A DNA stretch of 64,000 nucleotides from the NCBI GenBank assembly GCA_037962975.1, contig CM075671.1, positions 44,788,501-44,852,500 on the forward strand. Reading direction: 5' to 3'. Made by a program: the position numbers and the translations under genes. Origin of the DNA: Clitoria ternatea. Its lineage: Eukaryota > Streptophyta > Magnoliopsida > Fabales > Fabaceae. Below, in pieces: positions 22,381 to 35,345 of this stretch (position 1 is the first letter of the stretch; each line of letters begins with the position of its first letter). The notes below the pieces were generated by a model. It was not told the DNA's origin. It ran no database searches and saw only the letters and a program-made list of their open reading frames with translations.

Positions 22381-25300
22381 TTAATTAATTTCCAAAATTC
22401 CTAATTCCTTTCTAATATTTATAAATTGTTCTTTTGGAAGGGGTTTTGTAAAAATATCCGCCAATTGTTTTGAAGTTTCAACATATTCAAGTACACAATC
22501 TTCTTTCAAAACATGGTCTCTTATAAAATGATGTCTTATTTCAATGTGTTTAGTCCTAGAATGCATGACCGGATTTTTAGAGATATTTATTGCGCTAGTG
22601 TTATCACATTTAATAGGCACTTTGTTTAAAACAACACCAAAGTCAAGAAGTTGTTGTCTCATCCAAAGAATTTGAGCACAACAACTGCCAGCTGCTACAT
22701 ACTCTGCCTCAGCTGTTGATAAAACAACACTTACTTGCTTCTTGCTATGCCAAGAAATAAGGGAACTACCAAGTAAATGACATGTGCCACTGGTGCTTTT
22801 TCTATCAAGTTTACAACCAGCAAAGTCAGAATCAGAATATCCTATGAGAATACATTCAACACCTTTGGGATACCATAGACCAACATTTTGAGTACCCAAA
22901 AGATATTTCAAAATTCTTTTTACAGCAGTGAGATGTGATTCTTTAAGACATGCTTGATATCTAGCAAACATGCACACAGCAAACATAATATCAGGCCTAC
23001 TAGCTGTTAAGTAAAGTAAGGAACCAATCATACCTCGGTATTTAGTTATTTCAACGTCCTTACCCTTCTCATCTTTGTCTAAGTAGCAGGATGTACTCAT
23101 GGGTGTAGCTATTTCGTTTGCCTTATCCATTTCAAATCTTTTGAGTAGTTCTTTGCAATATTTTGTTTGACTAATGAAAGTCCCTTCATTTGTTTGTTTG
23201 ATTTGTAATCCAAGGAAGAAGGTGAGTTCTCCCATCATGGACATTTCGAATTCATCTTGCATAATCTTGGCAAACTCTTGACAAAGAATTTCGTTAGTAG
23301 CACCAAATATTATGTCATCAACATAAACTTGTACCAAAAGAATGTCATTGTTTTTACGTTTTATAAACAGCGTAGTATCAACCTTTCCTCTTTCAAAATT
23401 ATTTTCTAAAAGAAATTTACTAAGTCTTTCATACCAAGCTCTTGGGGCTTGTTTCAAACCATATAAAGCTTTTATCAATTTAAAAACATGGTCTGGAAAT
23501 TTGTGATTTTCAAAATCGGGAGGTTGATCTACATAAATTTCTTCTTGAATATAGCCATTTAGAAAAGCACTTTTGACATCCATTTGATAAAGCTTAAAAT
23601 CCATACAACAAGTAAAAGCTAACAGTAATCTTATGGCTTCTAATCTAGCTACGGGAGCATACATTTCTTCATAGTCTATTCCCTCCTCTTGATTATATCC
23701 TTTAGCAACTAATCTAGCTTTGTTTCTAGTTATTATTCCATTTTCATCTAACTTATTTCTAAAAACCCATTTAGTACCTATTATTAGATGGTCATTGGGT
23801 CTTGGCACAAGTTCCCAAACTTTATTTCTTTTAAATTGATTCAATTCTTCTTGCATGGCCAACATCCAATGTTCATCAATAATAGCTTCATTGATATTTT
23901 TGGGTTCTATTTGTGATACAAAAGCTAAGTGATTGCATGCATTTCTAATAGCGTTTCGAGTACTTACACCTTTTGTTATTTCTCCTATAACATTGTCCAA
24001 GGGGTGATTCTTTAAGGTGATCCATTCCTTTTATTGAGGTTCGCTGTTTTGTGTTGTATCTCCTTCATTTTTATTTCCTTCTTCGTCTTCCAAGTTCATT
24101 TCTTGGAAGGTACCTACAAGATCATCAATTTCCTTTCTCGGAGGATTTTGGTTAAGTTCATCAAATTTGACATGTATAGACTCTTCAATTGTACATGTTC
24201 GTTTGTTAAAGAGTCGATATGCTTTACTAGTATATGAATAACCTAAGAATATTGCTTCATCAGATTTTGCATCAAATTTGCCGAGATTATCCTTTCCATT
24301 GTTTAAAATAAAACATTTGCATCCAAATATATGAAAATAAGAAATTTTTGGTTTTCTTCCTTTATAAAGCTCATAGGGGGTTTTCTTTAATATAGGCCTT
24401 ATCAAACATCGGTTCATAACATGACAAGCGGTATTTACCGCATCGGCCCAAAAGTGTTTTGAAATGTTACTTTCATTTAACATAGTTCTTGCGAGCTCCG
24501 CTAAAGATCAATTTTTCCTTTCAACTACTCCATTTTGTTGTGGAGTTCTTAGAGCTGAAAGATTATGATTAATGCCAAATTTTTCACAAAACTTTTCAAA
24601 GGATTGGTTTTCAAATTCTCCCCCATGATCAGTTCGAATAGATGTAATTTTCAAGTTTTGTTCATTTTGGATGATCTTGGCAAGTTTCTAAAATGCATGA
24701 TATGCTTCATGTTTATGAGTAAGAAACAATGTCCATGCATATCTAGAATAATCGTCCACAATCACAAGACCATAATAGTTTCCACCAAAACTTTTAATTT
24801 TTGAAGGTCCAAACAAATCCATATGTAAAAGCTGTAAAGGTCTAGTTGTTGAAACAATATTTTTCGATTGAAAAGAAACCTTTACTTGTTTTCCTTTTTG
24901 ACAAGCGTCATAAAATTTATTTTCGAATTTCAATTTTGGTAAACCAATTACTAAATCTTTCGAAACAAGTTTATTTAAATGGTCTATATGAATGTGAGCA
25001 ATTCTTTTATGTCATAGCCATGATTCATCCTCTTTAGTTATGAAGCATTGCACATCATTTGAAGCAAGACAATCAAGATTAATCATATAAATATTATCAA
25101 CTCTTTGACCAACGAATTTTATTTCCTTGTTTAGCTTATTTTCAATTATGCAACCATTTGATTCAAAAACAATTTTGTAACCCTTATCACACAATTGACT
25201 AATGCTAAGCAAGTTATGTTTAAGTCCTTCAACATATAATACATCGTTTATAGAAGTGGAAGAGTTTTACCAACATTTTCGATTCCTAGTATTCTTCCCT

Positions 25301-25440
25301 TCGTGTTATCTCCATAAGTAACGAATCCTTTATTTCGTGGAGTAAATGATGTGAACTTACTTTTGTCTCCCGTCATGTATTTTGAACACCCACTATCCAA
25401 ATACCAATGGGTGCTATTTGCTTTAAAGCATACCTACAAA
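22381..25440 (-). pseudogene. pol: S3 pol (protease, integrase, RT, RNase H), broken
   Basis: The order on the minus strand is protease (25440 to about 25230, DSGCSKY-like), integrase zinc finger and core (about 25030-24480), a linker to about 24031, then RT and RNase H (24000-22381). The last part is a 539-codon open stretch with WVFRNKLDENG, QMDVKSAFLNG, YVDDIIFG, SDSDFAGCKLDRKSTSG, STAEAEYVAAG, CDNTSAI and RTKHIEIRHHF, so all RT and RNase H catalytic motifs are present. Upstream, at least four stops or shifts split integrase and protease. The enzyme domains survive only in part. Confidence 0.92.
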
Positions 25441-25484
25441 ACATGTCAAGTTAGAGAACTTGGTACCCATTTTATGTTGGGTCC

Positions 25485-27104
25485 TTATAGATTAGTTTGA
25501 GGTAATGTTCCTTTAGGAACCCATACTTTTCTCACAACTTTTGGCCCTAGTTTTCTAACATTACAATTAGATGCATTATGTCCTTTAAAACCGCAATGAT
25601 TATATTTCATGAAAGGTGATGAAGTTTTACTGGGCAGTATAAAGAAATTCTTATAATTCTTTTGTTTCTTAATGGCATTGAAACCTAAACCCGTTTTATC
25701 AAACATGCACCGTTGTTTACCAAGTAAAACATTTAAGTTGTCTCTACCATTTGTAAATTTTTCTAGAGTTCTATTCAAGTCCAAAACCTTAGTCTCTAGC
25801 ATATCACATTTCTTTACAAATTCACAAGGTTTAGTCCTAGAGCATGCTTGAACATTTACTAATTCATTTTTCAAACATTCATTTTCTTTACAAACTTCCA
25901 TAAGATGCATCTCAAGAATGTCAATAGTTTTTCTAGATAATTTATGCTTATTGGACACTTTCATAAATTTATCATACAATTCTTCAAGAGCATCAAGTAG
26001 TTCTTCCTTATCTAAGTCATGAAAGTTTACCTCATCTTCTTCATCTTGGTGATTGGCCATAAGATAGAGATTTGCTTCTTCATTTTCCGAATCGTCCGAG
26101 CTACTTATCTCATTTTCATCCCATGCGATATATGCTCTTCTCCTTTCTTTTCTTTATTTGTTTTTCTTCTTTAGGTTTGGACAATCTATCTTGAAGTGTC
26201 CTTCCTTTCCACATTCAAAGCAAGTAGGTGAAGTAGAATTTTCTTTAGGATTAGATTTCTTACCTTGTGATTTGAAGTTCCTTTAGAAGCGTTTGCTCTT
26301 CATAAGCTTTCTAAAACATTTCACAAATAGGCTTAACTCTTCATCCTCGTCAAGATCACTCTCGGATTCTTCTTCAACTTTTGAGGTGGCTTTGAGAGCT
26401 AGCCCTTTCTTCTTAAAGACTTTTTCTTCTTCCTCCGCTTGTTTCAAGTCTTTCAATTCCTGTTCTTGTTCTTGGAGTTTACCAAACAAAGTGGCAAGAG
26501 ACATATCATTTATATTGGGAGATTGCTTAATGGCCGTAACAAGAGGTTGTCATTCCCTAGTAAGACTTTTTAGAACTTTGTGGATAAGCTCCTTGTTAGT
26601 ATAAGATTTACCAAGTGTAATAAGATGATTAATAATCAAAGTAAATCTCTTTTGAAGTTCTAAAATAGTTTCATTGGAATTCATTCTAAAACTTTCATAT
26701 TGACTAGTTAAAGTACTAATCTTAGAGTCCTTAACATCGCTAGTTCCTTCATGAGTTACTTGAAGGGTATCCCACATTTCCTTAGCAGAATTACGTGTAA
26801 TTATTCTAAAGAACTCATCCGGACCTAAGGCTGAAGTGATAAGATTTTTTGCTTTGTAATTATATTATACTTTCTTCTCTTCCTCACTAGTCCACTCATC
26901 CATAGGTTTTTCAACTTGTTTATCATTAACAGTATGCATAGGTACAAAAGGACCATTTTCAATAGCTTTCCATACTTTCAAGTCAATTGATTGTACAAAA
27001 ATTTTCATCCTTGCTTTCCAAAAAGCGTAGCCCTCACCATTGAAAGCGGGAGGTCTATTTGTGGCACCACCCTCAGGAAAAAGGTTTAGAGAATTTGAGG
27101 CCAT
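25485..27104 (-). pseudogene. gag: S3 gag, broken
   Basis: Begins MASNSLNLFPEGG at 27104, homologous to S1 and S2 gag. Stops and shifts occur near 26865, 26550 and 26283, and between the first zinc knuckle (about 26210) and the 191-codon C-terminal part (26060-25485). In the second knuckle the first cysteine is replaced (MKYNHCGFKGHNASNC). It ends near a TGA, with a TAG a few codons later before pol. Confidence 0.9.
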
Positions 27105-27147
27105 TTGTTCTCTTGAAGCTGTTAAGCTTGAATCTACCAAGAGTCAA

Positions 27148-27159
27148 GCTCTGATACCA
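27148..27159 (-). other. S3 primer-binding site (initiator Met tRNA)
   Basis: TGGTATCAGAGC on the minus strand, two bases inside the 5' LTR edge at 27162. Identical to the S1 and S2 sites. Confidence 0.95.
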
Positions 27160-27161
27160 CT

Positions 27162-29315
27162 TGTTAACCAAGTGGCCTCAATTACTCAAGAGGGGGGGTG
27201 AATTGAGTATTAAAATTTTTACTTTGAATGCTTTTGAAATTGATTCTTTAGTTACTATGTCTATCGAAGATGATAAACTTAATGGCAAGTGATAACAAGT
27301 TATGCACAAGTCAAGATAATAAGTACGTAAAAAATCTAAGTTAATGAAACAATGAATCAAGCAAGCAACTTAAGTGCACAAATTAAATGAGTTTAGGGAA
27401 GAGAGATTTGCAAACTGATGTATAGGAGTTCCACCACGCCGGTGTACGTTTCACCTCTAAGCAACCCACGTAGAGGATTTCCACTATTTGAGATTAGAGA
27501 TATAACTTTGAGCAACTGCGACTTCCTAGTGTCCCACACTCAAGAATCCAATCCTCACAAGTACAAGGGCACTCCACCCAATCTCTCAATCTCACAATTA
27601 CAAGGTTGAACCCCCAACCCAAAGATTTTAAGATGTTTGGTGTTTGAGCATACAAGGAAACTCTCCAATAGAGTGGATATACAAGTTAAAGCTTTCACAA
27701 AATAATAACTCTCAAAGAGAGGATATGCAAAATAAGTACACAATATAATTTCCCCACATATTAACTCTCAAAAATAACTTCAAGAAATATGCCAATCAAA
27801 GAATAAAGAGAGCAAGAAGAAGAGCAAGAGAATGGAGGGGGAAGAAAGCAAATGGAAATACTTCAAATGCTTTGGTATGAATTGCAAATTCAATTGCCTT
27901 CCCTATTTATAGTAGATGGAAGCATGGTGATTGCAGTTAAAATATTCATCCGAAGATAGTGTAGTATGGTTCCTTGTATCTTTAACTTCCTTTGATGACT
28001 TGGAGCAACATGGTCATTTTATGGTGGAGCAGTGTATTTAATTTCCACGACAAGGTGGAACAGTGGAGCATATGTCTATTTTTAGTTACTTAAATTGCAA
28101 CTTGCATGGTGGAGACCTGGAGAATGCAATCTGCTCAGAGAATATTGGAACGTTGTATTTGGCTAATTAATAGTGTGATTCAGTTTGTCCAAGTACGATG
28201 CAAGGTTGTCATATATTCAATAGAGATTCAAATTTAAATTCACATAATTCATTTGAGTTAAGTAAACTTATCTGACTCATGGTGACGTAGTTTAATCATC
28301 TGAGAGTAGCATGATGTTTGAATTTGCTTTTTGGAACTTCTGATATTCAACTGCACATCATAAACACATGTTGTAATTAATTTTGTAGCATACTCGCTCA
28401 AGCGAGTTTAATCATGCTTAAGCGAACAAGAATATTTCCCTTGATTTCCTTCACGCTTTGCATCACGCTTGAATCCATGCTTAAGCGTGCTATCACGCTC
28501 AAGCGAGCTTTGTTTACGCTTAAGCTTGAAGCCATATTTGCCTTGATTTCTCTTCCACGCTTAAGCTTGCTATCACGCTCAAGCGAGCCTTGTTTATGCT
28601 TAAGCGAGACTTGTGATTCTTGGCTCCTGATACATCACGCTTTGTTCCACGCTCACGCTTAAGCTCCATGTCTTCACGCTCAAGCGAGCTTGTCCAGCGC
28701 TTAAGCGTGTTGGTTCAGCGCTTAAGCGAACCTTCCATGCTGACTCACGCTTAGACCTACGCTTAAGCAAGCCTTTAATTTTAGGATCCTGATGCTTCCT
28801 CGCTCAAGCTTGTACTTCACGCTCAAGCTTGCACTATTCACGCTTAACAATTGTCTCCCACACTCAAGCGAGCTTCCTTCACGCTTGGGCGTGCCAAGCA
28901 CCTTTTTCTCATGATTCATAATTGTCTCCCTCGCTCAAGCGAGCTTCCTTCACGCTTGGGCATGCCAAGCACCTGATTCTCATGATTCACGCTTGACTCT
29001 TCGCTCAAGCGTGCCAGCTTCTTCAAGATTTTCAACCTTTGTTCTACTATCTTGGCATCCATCATTTTATGATATCAAACCATAATTAATTCATATTTCC
29101 ATCAAGCTGAGCCTTTCCAAATTCATGCTAGATGAGTAAAAACTTATGGCTTTAATCCTTTGTTGTTTTGGCATTTAACAAGACCATTTGTCACTTGATT
29201 TAACCACTGAAGTAAATGCCATGATTGAAACATATCATCATAATTGATTTGTGTATTTGAACTTAAATCTTCATTTGTTGTTTATTGTCAAAACTTACAT
29301 CAACATATAAATACA
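27162..29315 (-). repeat. S3 5' LTR (2154 bp)
   Basis: Partner of 19525-21679, with the same termini. A TATA box CTATAAATAG lies at 27912-27903 on the minus strand. The palindrome array is at 28394-29015. The first 330 bp next to the primer site differ from the other LTR at about 11 positions, which includes CpG-type changes. Confidence 0.94.
28394..29015 (-). repeat. GCTTAAGC / GCTCAAGCGAGC palindrome array in S3 5' LTR
   Basis: GCTYAAGC cores start at 28396, 28416, 28479, 28497, 28518, 28559, 28577, 28598, 28657, 28678, 28699 and 28720, plus later copies. Spacings of 18-21 bp recur. Equivalent sites repeat with an 80-81 bp period (28416/28497/28577/28657 and 28518/28598/28678). The array lies in U3, but about 490 bp from the TATA box, further than in S1 and S2. 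Confidence 0.9.
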
Positions 29316-29320
29316 GGTGT
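29316..29320. repeat. S3 target-site duplication, right copy (GGTGT)
   Basis: Matches 19520-19524 and directly follows the 5' LTR end ATACA. Confidence 0.92.
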
Positions 29321-30374
29321 GCCTCTCAAACCCAGCTCTGAGGGCGGGCTAGATGGGTGACTGTCCAGGGCCTATACATAAAGAGGCACAATTTCAAAAG
29401 TTTTTATATATACTGACAAAAAAATAATACTAGAATTTTCATAAAATTAAACTGTGACATATGTAAATAATGTTTATCATAAAACTTATTAAGGGCGAAA
29501 ATAAGTTAGACTGTTTGTTCATGGCTCAATGCCTAACTTATTTAAAGTCTAGTTTTAATAATAATATTTAAAGTTTAGTTTTAATAATAAAATTAGGCTA
29601 AGGTTTTTCATAAAAGTCTATTTAATTTAAGGAACTAAGTTTTAGCTCTGGAAAAAAAATATTTTCAACCTATACGGTCATTTATTTTTAACTCTTAATT
29701 TATAAAATATTATAATTTATAAATAAATATGATATTTTCTATATATAAAGTTAAATTTATGATATTAAAATATGTTAAAAATAACTTAAATATACAAAAT
29801 TGTTAATTAAATATATATTTTATATATGTTGTTAACTTTTTAAAAACTCATTTATTTATATAAGAAGAGTTTTTTGATATTTAATATTTATTTGTTGATG
29901 TTTTTATTGTTTAATGTAAATCAAATTTTTATACAGATTATCAAGACAAGTCAAGTTTCTAAATATGATAGATCGTACCCCTAAAAATATAATCTACCTT
30001 AAGTAACGAATAGATTTATACTTTACAATCAACTAATCATCAGTGAAATTTTTAATTTTTTAATGTTGTTTCATCGATCTGATATTACTATTGTTAGACT
30101 ACTTGTTGTCTCTTCTCACTACTATTAGTGAACAATTGGATTAAAGTTAATGTGGTGCTATACTACTATTATTAAATTAAAGATATGGGAAGTATTTTAA
30201 TTTTTATGGTGCTATAGTTAATTTTCATATTTCAAATAATATAAAAAATGTTACTTAAATCATGAAACTCTTTTATTTGACAATAAAAAAATATTTATTC
30301 ATTTTATAGGCCATTTATACTTATTACACTCCAAACGCCAAAAAGGTCAAGAATGGTCTCGGTGCCTCTACAAT
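29321..30374. other. AT-rich intergenic DNA, nothing assigned
   Basis: A short GC-richer stretch (29321-29400, ending near GGGCCTATACATAAAGAGGC) may be a transposon scrap. The rest is AT-rich with no ORF or clear repeat. Confidence 0.5.
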
Positions 30375-30700
30375 TCACTTTCTACATCGGTTTTTACATC
30401 AGTTATAAAATAATCAGTATAAAAAATATTTTTAAATATATTTTAAAATTATTGGTGTAAAATATTCTTTTAAATCGATTTATAGAATAACTAATATAAA
30501 AAAATTTCATGTAAACCATAATTTTATACTACTTATTTTAATTGATCTGAAATGTATTTTTTACATTGATTGTTTTTTAAATGGAATTTAAAAATTATTT
30601 TTTATACTGTTTTTAAAACTCATTACCCATTTAAAAATATATTTTTTACCCTAATTATTTTATAACCGATATATAAAATAACTACTTAAGCAAAACAACT
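30375..30700. repeat. Probable CACTA-type subterminal repeat remnant
   Basis: Repeated units of the type ACATCGGTTTTTACATC and ATAACCGATATAAAATAACT occur in both orientations, interspersed with AAATATATTTT. Clustered short motifs in both orientations are how CACTA subterminal regions look. No CACTA terminus is visible next to it, so this is tentative. Confidence 0.4.
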
Positions 30701-33004
30701 GAAAGTTACAAAGAAGTCGGACTCATTTTTTACATGAATATTCCCTCAAATAGTCTTAATTTTTAACTTATCCTCAGCTTTGGGTTATTATTATTATTAT
30801 TTAGGGTTTTCAACATGTTAAAAAATTAAATTTCTCTTATTTGAAATTCAATCCAATGTTAAATAGATTAATTTATTAAATAAGTATTTTCAAAAATGAA
30901 AATTGTAGTCAACTATTGAGCGTCTTATCATTTGGATGACCAATCGTAGACGTTTATCTCTAATGGTGACAGGTTGGTTTGCCAGCATGCACAAATCGTA
31001 ATGGATGACCACTTTATTCTACCTACCATAAATCTGTAACTTCCCTTCCTAATATCCTTTTAATGTTAATCTCCTTCATCGACCATCTAAAAAATGTGTT
31101 AAACATTAAAAAAATAAAAATAATTATAAATTAAATTTGAGACTACCTCTACCTCCTTCTGGTTTTGATGTGATTCAATAACCTTAGCAAGTTGTTTCTC
31201 AATAGTGGTCTTGAAAAGGTCAAAATTATCCACAAATTAGAATATGACAGTGGTCCTTAAAATCTCAAATTTTGACAATGAGCTGAGACGTGTGATAACA
31301 CTGTCGTTAAGGATTTATTTGCCTAAGGCGTATCCCTCAGAATATAACAGCTCCTTCTAGGATAGACCTAGGATTAGAACTAGTAGAAATAAAAATTTTC
31401 ATGCAACCCAAGATCAGAGAAAATGTATCTGTATTTGTGTATTTGTTATCTCCATCTCTCTAGGGAGAGAGAAACTATTAATTAAATAGGAGTACAAGTC
31501 AATTAAATAATATCTGACCAAGTTGTAGATAATATCTAACGAACTTAGAGATAAGCTTTGACTAAGTCTAGAGATAAGATTTGACTTAATCAAAGTTTAT
31601 CTATAAGGTATAAATAATATTTACAAAATAATTTGTTACTCCTTTTTAATTAAATAAGACAAAACATTATTTAAAACTTTTGAAATATAACATAATTTCC
31701 ACAAATTTCACATGGCCATGCTCAGTCCATACCCAATAGTTAAGTTTGGAACTAAACTTTTACAAGTGAAATGTAACTTCATTTTTACTCAAAATATTAC
31801 GACATCTACATCTCACATAGGGACACCTTCATGATGAGTTGGACCTTCATGATGGCTATAATTACCATTATTTATGATGATCAAAGTAAGTCATTTATTA
31901 CTCTAAATGCTCTGGTATTGAGAATTGACTTAAGCTTCAGAGAATTTTCTAGGTACCATCACTACTCGTTCCAAGACAAGAGAGAAGAGACTACCAGACA
32001 CCAAACTTGAAGGCATTGTGCTCCCATTGAGCTAGTGTGATATAATACCAGATCCCCATTAGATTGACATAATATTAGAGTGATAGACAGATTTAACATC
32101 AGTTGTGAGAATGGTCCCACTACCCCTTGCGTGTTGGACAATTCATATTAAAAATGAAATTTTTCAATTTCTATTTTGCTCTATGTATCTTAATGCTCAG
32201 TAGCACCTAACAAAACATTACTATTTTATATTTACAATTAAGATTATTACAAATATTCTTAATTATCCATTTTGTTCCTAGATTAATAAGAGGATTCATG
32301 ATTAGCTTATCCTTGATTGTCAGGGCAAAAGGAAAATGGTACTTGTTTCTGTCAAAAAGTGAATTCGCTCACATGTACGATATTTTAATTAGTATAAATT
32401 AAATTTTAAGATGTGTATCAAAATTTTAGTTATCATCAGATTAAAAATATTGTTGAATGACTTTTAAATAATTATTATAAAAGTATTGAATTTATGACTA
32501 GATAATAATTAACATTTTTTTACTTTATATGACAATAATATATTTATAATTGAGTTTTTGGTTAGTGCGGTGCCATATGAAACCGCATTAATATGTATAA
32601 GTGTTATATTAGAATTTGGTTTGACAGAAAAGTGATGGCACCAATGTAATTGACCAACGTTTTAATTTGTTGGGAATGAAATTGGAATATTAGTTAAGTC
32701 GGGGATATAATTATCCGATGGTGAAAATCTCAGGGACTTATGTAAGAGTTTACTCAAAGATTTTACTAATAGAAATTTATGCATTGTTTTGGGAGTAGTT
32801 TGAAGGGGTGGATTTGGAATGAATTATTGTATTTTTCATCATGTGTATGCAATTGATTATTAATAGGGAGAAACTTAATTTTCTTGCCACTCGCAAAAAC
32901 TAAATTCTTACCTAAATATGGTCATTTTGATTTGAAATGGAAGGAAATGAGTGAGATTTTTTTTTTATTGATTTTACTATTTAATAATTTAATATATTAC
33001 TTGT
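30701..33004. other. AT-rich intergenic DNA, nothing assigned
   Basis: No ORF of note, no recognisable terminus and no RNA gene. Short GC-richer patches near 30900-31060 and 31290-31400 are unassigned. Confidence 0.5.
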
Positions 33005-33416
33005 AGGCTTAAATCTTAAATTGACACCTAAAAAAGTTTAAAATTAGGATAAACCCCTAACATATTTTTTTAGGATTTAATCTTTGAAATATTTCTTTTG
33101 TTAGGATTAAGCTTTATCGTTAGCAAGAAAGCTTAATCCTAAAAATATATATTTCAAGGGCTAAATCCTAAAATAAATTTTTAAGGAGTTAATCCTAATT
33201 TTATACTTTTTTATAGGCTAATTTTATATTTAAGCGAAAGAAATAAGACATGTCAGTATTAAGGTAACTAAGCACTTAACTAACAAAAAATTAATGACAT
33301 GTGACTTAATCCCAACCAAAAAATATTTTAGGGGCTAAATTCTACAAAAAATTCTTACAAGATTGACCTTAATTTTAAACGTTTTTACGAACTAATCTTA
33401 TACTTAAGTCTTATTT
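33005..33416. mobile_element. Probable MITE with about 50-bp imperfect inverted repeats
   Basis: The left end AGGCTTAAATCTTAAATTGA continues to GTTTAAAATTAGGATAAAC. The reverse complement of the right end reads AAGACTTAAGTATAAGATTA and continues to GTTTAAAATTAAGGTCAAT. The two arms match at roughly 70%. The interior repeats GGCTAAATCCTAAAA-like motifs in both orientations. There is no coding capacity, and I could not settle a target duplication. Confidence 0.5.
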
Positions 33417-34650
33417 TTTAAATATAAAAAATTAAAAATATTTTTTTCTCATAGAAATTTATAGTAGCAAAAAAATAGATTTTTTCTATCCAAATTAAAT
33501 TTATTTTAATACAATCTATTTATTTTCATCTATCATCTTTCATTCATATATCCAAGGAATCAAAAAGATTTTTTCCCACTTCTTTCTTCTCTATTTCTTA
33601 TTTTCAATTATCTAAATAACATTTTTTTTCATCTTATTTCACTCCATTTTCCATTGTTGTTTTGTACTATCTTATTTCTTTCCACCTATTTGATCGCTTA
33701 ATCTCAACAAAGCAATAAGTATATGCTGTATGCCTTAATTTGATCAAATTTCATCAATTTGTTTTCTCTCATTTGATTTATTTTTCCTTTTTAATTTTTA
33801 CTTTTTCCCTAAATGTAATATACAATTTACTTCAATCAATTATACATATTTATCTTTTGTATTAGGAAATATATTTATCACGTTTCTATTTATAAGACAA
33901 AAAATATCTTAATAGTCTTATTTATAGAATGAAACTCATCTATCTATGAACATTTAATATTTTTCATCATGTTTACTTTTACTGTGAAAAATACTATTAT
34001 TAATATGAAAATGGAATTAAAATTTAAATAAAAATAAATTTAAAATATTTTAATATTTTTATAAAAATTAATATATTAAAATATTTTCTTAATAACTTCT
34101 GAATTATCTTATAAATAAAAATGAGATAATTTAATTATTATCTGTATCTTATTCAAAGCATATTGAAATTGCAAGAAATGAGAAGATTAGGCGGTTACTT
34201 ATTCCTTTCCTGGACAAAACATGAAAGTTAGTCCTGTGAAAGATGTGGTTGGTCTGAACATTTATAGCAATCTATTCCATTAATAACATGCTGGACCAAA
34301 TTATACGTAATGTTCCATTAGTATTTATCAAGTTTAGCGCCTATGGAATCGAATAAAACTCAAACAAGATGATGTAAGGGAATATATTTAGACAAAAATC
34401 AAGCATACAATCACTCATCACATGCTCTATATTCTGATTCTCTATCTCTATAGTACTTATATTTTGGTGGCCACTGGTAGAAATAAGTGAGAGAGTATTC
34501 TTTGAAAAACCAATATAAAAATAAAGTTGTGGTAATAGAGTCGTTTAATGATTAATATTGATCTTCTATATTGTTTAGAGTTGATTCAAATCTTTTTAAT
34601 TAACATTAGAAAGTTATTTTTAATCAACTTTAATTAAAAACTCTCAACGG
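33417..34650. other. AT-rich intergenic DNA, nothing assigned
   Basis: Pyrimidine-rich near 33540-33800 and otherwise AT-rich. No ORF, RNA gene or terminus recognised. Confidence 0.5.
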
Positions 34651-35160
34651 ACACTGGTGCAAAAATTGGATATAACAACGGGATATATTCACGGGTTGAA
34701 GTGGATCAGTGATAAAAACATGCGTGGTGGCATTTTTGAAATTATAAGGTGAACGATATGATCAGAGAAAACTATATATCTACGGTTAACATCATAACCG
34801 TGATCGTACCCTCAATATATATTCACGGTTGAGGAGTCTTGTGTGCACAATCGTGACTATATACTCATGGGTATGATCAGGGTTATAATGTTAACTGTGG
34901 ATATATATTGATGTCTATAATCACGGTTGTATTTCCAACCGTGGATATATAGTTCAGGTTTTAGGGTTTAATCATTGGGTACTGTATATCCATGCTTGTT
35001 TCTATAACTGTGATTATAGATTTAATATTTATCCACGGTTGGGGTAGTAACCGTGGTGATATAGTTAACATTTATCCACAGTTGTTTATTCAACCGTGAA
35101 TATATGTGTAATATATTCATGGTTTCAAGGGGAACCGTGAATATACATCGTTTCTGAAAC
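34651..35160 (+). mobile_element. CACTA-type DNA transposon terminus with subterminal repeats
   Basis: Starts CACTGGTGCAAAAATTGG, a CACTA-type end. About 480 bp follow, filled with CACGGTT / AACCGTGA motifs next to ATATATTC-like runs in both orientations (for example near 34800, 34845, 34950, 35035, 35095 and 35140). These would be transposase-binding subterminal repeats. No matching inverted end was found in the window, so the element is truncated or its other end is degraded. No transposase ORF is seen. Confidence 0.6.
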
Positions 35161-35164
35161 TTCA

Positions 35165-35345
35165 AAAGCCGCGTCTTTCAGCCTTTTTTCACTTTCTCTT
35201 CTTCTTTCGCGCTGGTTGTCGTCTTCTTCCTCGTCCTCCTCTTTGCTGGTCGTAGGCTTCTCCGTTCACTTCCTTCTTCTTTCGCGTGCCCTTCTTCTTC
35301 TTCATTCACCATTGTCTGGTAAGTGCTCCCTTGCCCTTCTTCTTT
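35165..35345 (+). promoter_or_regulatory. Pyrimidine-rich leader with 5' splice-site-like CTGGTAAGT
   Basis: A TC-rich stretch (TTCTTCTTTCGCG repeated) ends in ATTGTCTG followed by GTAAGTGC, a good plant 5' splice site. Its place just inside the CACTA subterminal repeats suggests the untranslated first exon of a lost transposase gene. A second ATTGTCTGGAAAGC near 35388 looks like a partial duplicate. Confidence 0.4.

Larger units (their letters stand above)
19525..29315 (-). mobile_element. Sirevirus S3 (Ty1/copia), complete structure, genes decayed
   Basis: A 9.8-kb minus-strand element: 5' LTR (29315 to 27162), Met-tRNA primer site, broken gag, broken pol with an intact RT/RNase H stretch, three polypurine-like tracts and 3' LTR (21679 to 19525). 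It is flanked by GGTGT. Unlike S2 it has no env-position ORF: only about 700 bp separate pol from the LTR. The LTRs are nearly equal in length and differ by very roughly 2% overall (about 3% in the first 330 bp), older than S2. Confidence 0.94.

Noticed and set aside
34474..34485. CACTGGTAGAAA as a second CACTA terminus
   Set aside because: No subterminal repeats on either side, so probably chance.
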